Position numbers and translations under genes: made by a program. From positions 10,391,821 to 10,455,820 of the forward strand of contig CM035160.1 in NCBI GenBank assembly GCA_020205615.1: a stretch of DNA of 64,000 bases, in the 5' to 3' direction. This DNA comes from Panax quinquefolius (lineage: Eukaryota; Streptophyta; Magnoliopsida; Apiales; Araliaceae). The notes under the pieces are model-generated. The model did no database searches. It saw only the letters and a list, made by a program, of their open reading frames with translations, and was not told where the DNA came from. Positions 1 through 9,717 of the stretch are shown one piece after another (position 1 is the first letter of the stretch; each line of letters opens with the position of its first letter).

Positions 1-1460
1 ACAAACCGGTTCAAGTAGAGATGTAGTATCTGGTTTGGGCCGGTTCAATGCTGGAGTCTGGACTAGGGGGTGTTGTTTATTTCTCTAGTATTTTTTCAAC
101 TATTAATAGCTTTCTTTGTTATGATGTTATCTGTTGGATTAGTATAAGCTCTTCCAGTTTCATATGAAAAAATAATGTCTTGAGACAAAAGTGGTAGACA
201 TATTTATTATTGTATCCAGTTTCAATAAAAATATCCATATTTTGTATAGTATGATTATGCGTTTTTGAGCTTTTGCGTTGTGTACTAAAGGCAAATACTA
301 GGAATTTCAAAACGTGGACAAAAAAGTTCAATTTTTCCATACAACAATATGTTGAGCTAAATAATAACTTATTCATTATACATAGAATAAAGAATCAACT
401 TAATTTTTGGAATAAAATGAAGTTGAAAAAGAAAATCTAATTAGAGATATCATCTACATCAAGAAAATCGTTTGCTTTGGAAGAAACTTGTACAGTTTGG
501 AAAGCAGCTCTAGCCTCTGTCCGACCGATCATTCCACTAACAAAAAATGGTATTTTTCCGGCCTCTTTCTGAATTTGGTAGTCTTACCTTGTTCTTGAGT
601 TTCCACGGCTCTTTCCCATTGAAGTCCTTGTTGGACAGGTGTTCTACGTTTTTAGTGCGACTTCTAGTAGAAGTGGTAGAATTATAGCAGTCGGATAGGA
701 AGTTGTGATCAACCAACTGCTTGATAAATCCAGACAAATGGGAAGTGAATGGAACTCACTAAAATGCAAGATAAGTTGCCCGTAGGCGCGGGAAATTTTG
801 TTGACTTGTAGTCGTATAGTCTTTTATCTTATGTGAATTTCCATACGTGCATGCACTCACAAGAATTCTTGATGATCAATTAGTATTTTGTTAATTAATT
901 CATCGTTATTAACAGGATAATTGTTTTAGTGGCGGACCTAATGGGGTCAAATTTGATCCCATTGACCAAAAAGCCTGATATGCCCCTAAATGATTTACTA
1001 GTAAAAGTAATGAAGTAGAATTAACAACTTAGATAACTAAAAGGAATGAATCCAAATGATTAAATTAGAAGTATTAGCCAATTAATTTTAAATTTTAATA
1101 CACAAAGATTTAACTAGAGATCATTAAGCAAAAGATCATCTTTTTATCAGTTATAATCAACAATAATGCTAAATATTTGTTGAATTAAATAGGGAAATGG
1201 AAAAAGTTGGTCAAGAATACGAATAATAAGCACAGCCATTAAAGAGAAAAAAGCACGCTAGTCAAGAAGTTCTTGGTAGAAATCTCTATTTGCTTTAATA
1301 TAGTAATCCAATGGTGTAGAATTAATGATAAGCAACTATGTGAAGCCTAGCCCATTTTTGCTTGGGCTTCTTCTACCCAAAACTTTCAACAGAAAATCTC
1401 TACAGCTTTTTGTTGCACAATTAGGGATGGGATTATAATAAACTAGAAAAAATGTTTAAT
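1..1460. other. Intergenic DNA 3' of the minus-strand DUF7705-type gene
   Basis: AT-rich DNA without a recognisable complete gene. It forms the downstream flank of the minus-strand gene that ends at 1,461. Short open frames exist on the minus strand, the best at 440-737 (separate entry). No RNA gene, long repeat or transposon end could be supported here. Confidence 0.6.
440..737 (-). pseudogene. Possible unrecognised gene fragment
   Basis: The minus strand holds a 66-codon open stretch (737 to 537) that is polar and serine/threonine/lysine-rich. It is followed in another frame by a second protein-like stretch containing EARAAFQTVQVSSKANDF and DFLDVDDIS, which ends at a TAG near 440. Two adjacent protein-like stretches out of frame could be the remains of a coding exon or a retrocopy. 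I do not recognise the family and no splice sites were assigned. It may equally be chance open sequence. Confidence 0.2.
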
Positions 1461-4269
1461 TTAATTATGTGTTTGGGGAATTGAAGTAAGAATAACATCA
1501 AAGTCACTTAGTGTCCATTCTGCCACTTCATCTTTGTTGCTAACAAAAATTTCAGTTCCCACATCAAGAGATGTCCATATTCTTCTAGCAGGAGTAGTAC
1601 CTGGATCCTGTAATACAAACAAACACCCCTTCATATACTTTATACGAGTATGTCATATAAAATACAATTACATTTGACATGCAATATTTGTATTATACAG
1701 TTGTGCAAATTCACCAACTTTCCACTTCCCATTTTTTCTCTCCCTCCAAAGTTTAAACATCTTTCTTCCTATTGTATATTCGAATTAAATACCATATAAA
1801 TTACAGGGGCAACGCATGTGACCCACAGGCTAGTATCTAGTATATACTGACCTGATAGAAGTAGAGTCTACTTGAAAGGCCACCTACATCAAGTTCCCAA
1901 GTCCTTGCATCTCCAAACCAACCATCTCCCTTCTTAGTTGGGTAGCCATATTCAGCCCATATTGGATGAGGCAGCAGCTGAACAATTTCTTGTGCCTGAG
2001 GATTGCTGTAAGGGTCACAAAGGCTGTATGGTGCTTCCAAATGCATGGCATTCCCAGGAGCACAATAATAGTGATAAGCCCCATAAGGGAAGTTGGCAGT
2101 GTCATTTCTTAGTATTTTTGTGTTGTTTGGAGTAATGTGGTATGGAGGACAACTGACAAGAGTTGTGGGACTACACCATGCTGGAGTTTCAGGGTTGATG
2201 ATCATCTCGCTGTATCGCGTTACGTCCGTGAGCACGTCTCCGTTACACGGTCTGCCATCGTTCTTCCAGCAGCTCCCCATGTCAATTAGATAGAATTGGC
2301 TCTTTGGTCCTCCTCCTTGTTGCACACTCAAAGTTAATCTGACTTTGAAATTAGGTGACTCTGGAAGCTGAAAGCCAGATGAAGTTGTTAGTTTACATGT
2401 TAGGAATAGGAAATACTCGCAAAGAATGTCACTTTTTTTTTTTTTGGTGAAGAATGTTACCGTGGGTGATTTCAAGCAAATTAAGGATGTAGATTTTTAC
2501 TTTTACCAATTTTCTGCTTTATAAAGCAATTGTCAACACTTTATGCAGTTGTATTTTCTGACTTGTGAAAGAGTGACAATCATTTTGGGACAAACGTAAA
2601 AGTGATATATATATGTATATATATTTGTGTGAGTGTGTATATATAGATAGATAGAAACAGCTGAGATGCAACTGGCCATGTCCAAACTGGCATGTCTATC
2701 TCAAATGTTGTTACTTGACATGATTGATAAAGATGGTATGCATTTAATGTGTAGTTATATAAAGAAGAATTAACAAGACATATGACTCTATTTAATATTC
2801 TGGTGAATAAATAAATAAATAAATATATATATATATATATGATGTTTTTGTTCTACTCTATTTGTTCTCTTAAAGAAATAATCATGGATTGGACACATCT
2901 ACTCCAATTAATTCACATACTTCCAACAACAATTCAACAAACATTTGGTATTGTAGGGCCTATCTGCTTTCTCATGAAAAAATCCGCATGGCTGGTAACC
3001 TACACTGCGTAAATCTTTTCCTTTGTGTGAAGACTAACGTTGTTCAGTCCAAACAGGACTCTTATAAATGACCCTACATGTAAAAATATTGTTTGACAAC
3101 CAGCTCGTGGCTGGTGGTGGACATGGAAACTTGAGTCTTACGTATGAATGAAATAGTTGGCTAACTTTATCAACTAAAAACCAATTTGCTATGAGAGGCA
3201 CTAAAATACTATCAGATGAAGCTATATACATTACTTGTTAAAAATAAAAATGCATCAAGTTCTTTTTTGCACATACAGTTTTGAGCATTCCTCTAGTGTC
3301 GTAGTGGTAGCCTCCAGAGAACCCTTTGGTAGCATCAGCTCTGAGGTACAACATTAGCCATGGATACAACTTTGAAGTTTTGAGTTTGTGACTGAAAACC
3401 CAACTCCCATTCCCAATGTTCTTCTCCCAAATCACCTCATAATAAGACATTCCCTCAATAATCCCACCAGAGTGAAACCCCAATTCATAGCTTCCATGAA
3501 AACCTCCTGTCATTCTTCTGCCATCGCTAGAAAGTTTAGTCTGATCATGATAAAATATGGGTTGATTCATACAGTCATTTCCAGGGCAAGGAAATCTTCC
3601 TGAATTAAAAGGTGCTACCTTTTTCCCATTTTCTGGGCACAAACCAGATTTTGTGTCAAAATTTCCATTTTTCAACATAACCATCCAAAACTGCCATGGT
3701 TTTTGGGTATCTTGAACTTCACATAAAGAGCCCAAATACTTCTCTTTTCAGGTGCAAAAGGTCTGAATCATTCAGAGCTTTTGGACTCAAACCTGGAAAT
3801 TGATTTCCCACTCCAAGTTTGTTATCTGCCTCACCTACTTTGTGATTCAGAGAATACTCTGCACCTTCTTCAATCAGAAAAAAAAAGAAGAATAAAGAAA
3901 CAGAGGAAAGAAAATCAAGAATGTGACAAAATTCTTGTACTTTTACAAAATAAAGATCACACATTTGCTTATATCATTCATTACTGCATTTTTTAAAGAA
4001 AAAGGGAATGGAAGAAGGGAAAGAGAGAAATAACTACCAGTTGAGATATCAAAGCAATCAGCAGCTCTTGGGCTTCCCATTGAAGGGGCTTCTTTACCAA
4101 CTTCATTGCAGAAATTCCAGGCCTCAAAGCCCACTCTAAGCCCGTCTCTTCTCATTCCAGGGTCTCCCACTGCTGAAGCACTTTCCTTAACACTTGCAGA
4201 AGAGACACGAAAGAGTAGCAGCAATTTTATCATGAAAAAGAATGACATTAACAAGGGAAAGTATTTCAT
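1461..4269 (-). CDS. Secreted plant protein of unknown function (DUF7705-type), four exons, one frameshift
   Basis: Four exons on the minus strand: 4,269-4,038, 3,858-3,277, 2,367-1,852 and 1,607-1,461 (stop TAA 1,463-1,461), all with GT..AG introns and compatible phases except for one break. The product is about 490 residues. Exon 1 encodes an N-terminal signal peptide (hydrophobic core FFFMIKLLLLF) followed by RVGFEAWNFCNEVG. Exon 2 carries PWQFWMVMLKNGN and FHGSYELGFHSGG. Exon 3 carries QFYLIDMGSCWKNDG and GDGWFGDARTWELDVGG. Exon 4 carries RRIWTSLDVGTEIF and EVAEWTLSDFDV. Many cysteines fit an extracellular disulphide-bonded protein. I place it, from memory of these motifs, in the plant family now called DUF7705; its biochemical role is unknown. 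Near 3,737 the frame shifts between LKREV and LGSLCEV (one base extra or two missing), inside an otherwise continuous exon 2. This is a sequencing error or a recent lesion. Confidence 0.75.
2600..2845. repeat. Simple repeats in intron 2 of the DUF7705-type gene
   Basis: Two AT-rich microsatellites lie in the ~0.9-kb intron between exons 2 and 3: an (AT)n/(GATA)n-like tract near 2,606-2,655 and an (AAAT)n tract running into (AT)n near 2,803-2,840. They have no coding content. Confidence 0.7.
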
Positions 4270-5719
4270 GGCTGCTGCTTTCTGTCCCTTCTATTTTGGG
4301 AAACTATTTTCTTACTCTCTATCTCAAGGTAGCAGCAGGGGGAGTTATTATGGGACAAATAAATACAAATTGGGTTGCAGCTTGCTATTGATGATTGACA
4401 ATTCTGGGACGAAGGCACACAGACAAGGCAGTGGGGTCACCCACCGATTTTTATTTTTATTTATTTTTATAATATGGCAAATTTAGTACATTTTTGTGCT
4501 AATATATAAACTTACCCCATTAAAATTTTATAAATTTTTTTTACCAAATACTGCCTCAGTTATACTGGCTCAAATTAAAAATTCATTAATTTCTCAATCA
4601 AATCTCAGATCCATATCAGTTCTACCTCCTCTATATATATGTATCTCCCTATTATCTTTTTAAATTAAATAAATAATTTATATTATATTATTTTTCAAAG
4701 AATCTTATTACATGTAACCACAAATTTATGTCAATTATAAAATATGTGAATATATTGAATACAAAAGAATTAAAAATAATCCTACTATCATTTATTAATT
4801 CTTTATCTCTTAGTCTGACATAAATTTATAGACATTTAAATCATTTTAAAAATAATAATAATTAAAGAATTAATTATTTATGAATAAGTTTGTGATTACA
4901 AATTATTTATAATTTTGGCATTATTCAAAAAAAACTCTCCCAAAATAATGTATCTTTCCTTTTTACGTGATTGGTGTTTACAAACATTACGCGTAACACC
5001 TGGCAGGCTTTTTCACCAAACTTGTCTCTTTTTCCTAAATAGTGTGTATGCTATGAATTATGATAACCATAAATACTCCTTTATCTACAATAATTAATCC
5101 TAGTTAACTTTTAAGTTAATTACAGAATTTTAAAATTCAATAATTCTGATATTAATTCATTAAATTATTGGACTATAGTTAATACATTGTAATTATTATA
5201 AATTATATAAAATTTATATTAACCATAAAACGTACTAATTAGAATAATTACAAGTTAAAAATATCGGAAATGACTTCAAAAGGCCAGAATGAGACTTTTT
5301 TTATATATGGAACGAAAGAGGGTTTACAATATTAAAGATTATATTAATTAAGATCAAATAAATTCATGTTCATAAATTGACTTCAAAATGAGTCTTTTAT
5401 TTTATTTTTAAATGGAAATTATTATTTTTTTCTTCCGTTTTTATCTTTGTGAGATATGAATTATTATTTTTCTATGTGGTTTACCTTTTTCTATTTTTAT
5501 GATCTACTATTAGTTGCCCCTCTGCTTTTTGAAAACTATTACATTAATATTTTCTCTTCTTGTCTTGTGATAAATTGTGTGTGGAAGAGGCTTCCAAAAA
5601 TGACACATTTGGCACTCCCAAGCTGCTACATGATTACTTCTTTCTGTCTTTTTTTTAAATTATTTATCGTTTTATATAATTTAGGAGAATTAACTACAAT
5701 CTTTTCAAAATGGATTCGG

Positions 5720-5846
5720 CTATGGTGAAGTTAAAATCAACTTCACCGTAATAAGTGTATATAATTTTTTGATTAAAAATGTTATATCAACATTTTCTAT
5801 AAACAATAGATCAAAAAACTATATACACTTACTATGGCACCATAAC
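5720..5846. mobile_element. Foldback MITE-like element
   Basis: A ~125-base element with imperfect inverted arms. The left arm near 5,749-5,773 contains AAGTGTATATAATTTTTTGA. The right arm near 5,810-5,834 is its reverse complement with one mismatch. The outer ends also pair (TATGGTG at 5,721 against CACCATA at 5,838-5,844). The centre holds a further small palindrome, ATGTTATATCAACAT. It is non-coding, and the size and structure fit a non-autonomous DNA transposon. No clear target-site duplication was found, so the family is not assigned. Confidence 0.5.
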
Positions 5847-6336
5847 AGGATCCTTCCAAAATTATCTCTCATGGAAAAATTTTACAGATAAGAAAAATTA
5901 TGATCAGATAAGTATGATAATTATGAAAATTTAAATATTATAAACAATTAATATTATATAATTATTTTTTTAATTCTCGTACGTAATTCTAAAACGTTAT
6001 ATATTATGAAACGGAGAGAGCGGTAATTAGTGGCATATTATTGCATTCATGTCAAATTAACAAGGGCTGCTATTTTGGGTACTCCCAAGCTGCTACATAC
6101 ACATTTGTTTTAAAATTGACAAAAAATGACTTATAACGGGCGGCCATTAGTGTGAACCCAAAAATTTCACGTGAAATTTGCATTTATTTATTATTTGTAT
6201 ATATAATAAGGCAATTGAAGATGTTATTTAAATTAATTTAGTTTATTATTTTTGAGTAATTTGGTAATCAATATTATAATTCTTAAATATAAAATAAATA
6301 ATTATAATAAGACAGCTTTAAATTCAATGAATATTA

Positions 6337-6368
6337 ATTATAATTTGATATATATATATATATCAAAT
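6337..6368. repeat. AT palindrome
   Basis: A near-perfect palindrome: TAATTTGATAT, an (AT)n core, then ATATCAAATTA. It can extrude as a hairpin and is probably just an AT microsatellite with symmetrical flanks. Confidence 0.6.
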
Positions 6369-7454
6369 TAATGTTGTCGTTTTTTTGGGGATGGAAACTG
6401 TAAATCAATGTCAAAGTTTCAATGACAATGCTCACACCTGTTAGCGGAGCATCCCGTACGATTCAACCTAATTCGGTTTTTTTGGTTCATATTTTATATG
6501 TCGCATTCAACAATGCATCATCCCTAATAGGATATAGACAAATTGTTACGGAGAAAAATAAAAGTATATATTTTATCATTTTAAGTCAATTTATGAAATA
6601 TAACTTCAAAATTAATATGAATTTATTTAAATTTTAAAAGAAATGTTAACTAATTAATGTAAAATAATATTAAGTTGTTTATACTAAATTAGGTAAATTT
6701 GTATTGATTTTGAAAATGTTCAGATTTCACAAATTAATCAAAATGCATGTATCTAGCTCTACTTGGAATGAATTAGCAAATGGATATGAATTACCAATTT
6801 TTTAACTATAATTTCAACACAACATCATTGCTATGCATATATGATCACGTATAACCAACTGTACATATATTTCATACGTTAGAATTATGACGCCTTATTA
6901 ATGAATATTTAAGTTGAATAAAATTACAATTATTTTAATAATTTGTCATGAATATTCATGATTCTACCATCGACAGCTCATGAATACATTCTCAGTCTAT
7001 CAAATTCAAACTATTTTTCTTGTACACTACACAATGAACAAGAAATGAACCCAGTTTACACGCTGAAGGCCCGGCCCAATTTTCAGCCTTTTCTTAACCT
7101 GAAGATACCTCTAATTCCAGTAGTAGTTCGGTTTTACTTCAGTAGTACAACTTAGGTTGGGCTTGGGTCCAAAAGGTTTTGATGAATATAAAGGGTTGAT
7201 ACATGACAGAATTATTGTAGCTTTCTACCCTGGGCTTGTTTTGGCAGAATGACATTTTTTTTTATAAGTCCCCAACTCTCAAAAAATGTATATTATTTAT
7301 TTCAACTAAAATTTTTGTAAAAAATAGTGTTTTAGGTGCAATTTGGATACAGACAAGAAAATTGGCATGTAGAGTCTGTAATTTGGATACTTCTTAATGC
7401 TAAATTTTCCCTTGTAGTCCCCAAGGGTTGATGAAAATTCAAACTACACAAAAA

Positions 7455-7990
7455 AACCGTTTGGGTATAGTTTGGTAAAATTCTAAAACCGCATATGATA
7501 CTGTTGTTTGAGATTGGTGTAGTGCGATTTTAAAGTTTGTGGTGCAATTTTATCTTGTGCGATTTCGATTCTAAAACCAATTGACATTATTAATTAACAA
7601 TAATACTCAATACATCAAATTCATTTTTATGTGTAAAATTATACATGACATCAACATAATAACATTAAACAACCAGTTTTAGGTTTCAAATATGTCACTC
7701 GTGAATGTTTCAAGATTGTTCAAACTATTGCAATTCAATTAGAAATATTTTAGCCACAAACAAAAAGTTTAAAACTGCATATCATAATTTAAATTGAATA
7801 ATATATTTTTAAAATTTGCCTGTATAACTTCTAAAAAAATATATAATATATAAAAGTAGTGCAATGTGGTTTGAGCGATGCAGTAGTCGCTCAAAATTGT
7901 ACCCAAATTGTATATGCAGTTTTTTAACTATTCTAAAACCGCCGCATAATCGTTGTTGCGGCTCAATTAACGTGGTTTGGTCGGTTTTTG
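7455..7990. mobile_element. Possible relic MITE
   Basis: A non-coding stretch with opposed copies of TTTGGGTA (near 7,462) and TACCCAAA (near 7,902), and repeated phrases such as ATTCTAAAACCGC at both sides (near 7,480 and 7,932). This resembles the ends of an old hAT-type non-autonomous element, but the arms are weak and no flanking duplication is visible. Confidence 0.25.
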
Positions 7991-8939
7991 ATGCGAGCTA
8001 ATTTCGGTTGTTTGCTCAGCCTAGGTCATGCGTTCGAACCTCCTCCGTGGCTCTTGGGGGATGGGCAGCAAGGAATAAAACTAAGTGTGTCCAGAGCAAA
8101 ATATTATATTTTGAATTCGGTTTAGAATTCCAGAAACCCCAGTAAAACTGGGAAAGGTGGAGCCCTAGCTGGGTCTATCTCGTCTAATCCATCATGCATG
8201 ATCTTCAGGCAAACTCATCAGTTATGAGTTCAGAGGTTGGAGTTTTGGAGACCTGGACGGTCTGATTACTCAGAAAAGCTAAAAGAAAAGACAATACTAC
8301 AATGTAGTCTCAAAATTCAACATCCCAGAAAGCAATGGGATTCTTTTCCGGCCTGGCAACCCTTTTTTGGTACAAAAAGTTGAAAGTTCTTATTTCTAAG
8401 CTACTGTTTAACATTTTATTGTTTCCTTGTTACTTTACTTGCTTTCATTGTTTAATTTTTTTATTTTTTTTGCCGGGAATTTTTTCCTGCGCATTTCCTT
8501 TTTTATGTTATGGTGATTCTTGGGTTTTAGAATGATTATGTGATAATTGGTGAGAGTTTAATGCCTTTATCCCCTGGTTTGGTCCATCATAAAATTTGAG
8601 TAAATCATTTTTATTTATTTTTTAATTTATACAAACAGAAAGTGGAAAAGTTCAACTGAAGTACGAAAGCATGAACTCAGTCTTGTTTGTCTGCATCTAA
8701 TTTAGTAGTAATGGGTATTGGGTAATGGATACCATAAATGAGAAATCTGTCTCTTACCTTATTAGTGGTTAGATTTGCTGATGTCCATTTTATTTTTGTA
8801 GTATGGCAGTAAATGGTTACTTTTCCTCTACCTTAAAGCACTGCTTTTGACTATCATTTTCCTTTTCAAAACTTAAGCTCTTTTCTATCTTGTAACTTCA
8901 ACTATAATAATTTGTTTCCTTTGCAATCTCAGAGTTTGT

Positions 8940-9476
8940 ACAGAAGTGGAGAAAAGAGGACTCCAATAAGTCAAAGAAAAGGAGAACACCGGTTCGTTCC
9001 CATTTCACAAGCTTTTCTCATTTGGTGATTACATAAATTTCATCTTGATGATTGACTGATTGTCGGTGTTGAGATATAAATTTTGGCAATCTAAGCCTTG
9101 AGACTTATTATATAATAATGGGAAGCTACTCCAATTGGTTTTGAGTTACAAGCAATTCAAGTCATGCGGAAGGCCTAACAACCACACGCTCCATGCCAAC
9201 CAATATTAATTGTCCAAGTGTTTGACTCAAATTGTCATGCCTAACTAAGGGGCGTGTTAGGATACAAAGTTCCTTATCTAGCAACCTAAGCCTTGAGACT
9301 CACTTTATAATCCTAGGATGCTACTCTACTCATTGTCAATTGGTTTTGAATTGAATGATTTAACGGTTGGTACATTGAGATTGTTGGTAACGGGTTGTGT
9401 AATCTGCTCAGGACTATCTTTATAGATGTTAGTGCTTTTGGGTAAGACCGAAATAATGAAGAGGTGGTCTGTTGAT
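8940..9476 (+). pseudogene. Relic ABCB exon 1 (third copy of the array)
   Basis: A degraded copy of ABCB exon 1 lies about 0.75 kb upstream of the functional-looking one. It keeps the stretch corresponding to FPFHKLFSF and ILMI, has lost the start codon region, and carries stops and indels. A ~300-base insertion splits it at 9,054-9,360. After the insertion it resumes with GGTAACGGGTTGTGTAATC, matching the GNGLCN part of copy 1, and ends near the AGGTGGTCTG that precedes the donor site in copy 1. No further ABCB exons follow before copy 1. It is therefore a partial tandem duplicate, or the surviving 5' end of a deleted gene. Confidence 0.7.
9054..9360. mobile_element. ~300-base insertion inside the relic ABCB exon
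   Basis: The inserted block has no ABCB similarity and is flanked on both sides by ATGATT (9,048-9,053 and 9,355-9,360), a likely target-site duplication. Internally it has two diverged direct half-copies sharing CTAAGCCTTGAGACT (near 9,090 and 9,286) and CAATTGGTTTTGA. It is non-coding. The structure suggests a dimeric short element or LTR remnant; the family is unknown. Confidence 0.5.
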
Positions 9477-9717
9477 TTTGGTTATGGGTATTTGGTGATG
9501 GATGCCATTAATGATAAATCCAGCATTTACCTTATAAACGGTTGGTTTTGCTGATATCCAGTTTTTTTATTATTTATTTTAGTATTGCTGTAAATGTTTT
9601 AGCCTTCCTCTATCTTAAGCACCGCTTTTGACTGCCATTTTCCTTTTCAATATCTTGATCTCCTTTCTCTTTTATAACTTGTAGTAATTTGTTTGCACAC
9701 ACCTCAGAGTTTGTAAC

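Larger units (their letters stand above)
4270..8699. other. AT-rich intergenic region between the DUF7705-type gene and the ABCB array
   Basis: About 4.4 kb of AT-rich DNA with stop codons in all frames. It should contain the promoter of the minus-strand gene just upstream of 4,269, but no box is strong enough to call. A phrase with the core CTCCCAAGCTGCTACAT occurs twice (near 5,618 and 6,083), a small dispersed duplication. A foldback element, an AT palindrome and a possible MITE relic are listed separately. Nothing else is supported. Confidence 0.6.

Noticed and set aside
119..376. 85-codon minus-strand open frame
   Set aside because: No motif or family resemblance and no gene context.
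902..985. GTGGCGGACC phrase resembling a transposon end
   Set aside because: No partner inverted repeat or flanking duplication found nearby.
7975..8290. Possible tRNA-derived SINE around GCGTTCGAACC (B-box-like, 8,030-8,040)
   Set aside because: The B-box match is suggestive, but no A-box, tail or flanking duplication could be identified.
8335..8535. 66-codon hydrophobic open frame starting MGFFSGLATLFW
   Set aside because: It lies in intergenic DNA with T-rich composition that yields hydrophobic codons by chance. No family recognised.
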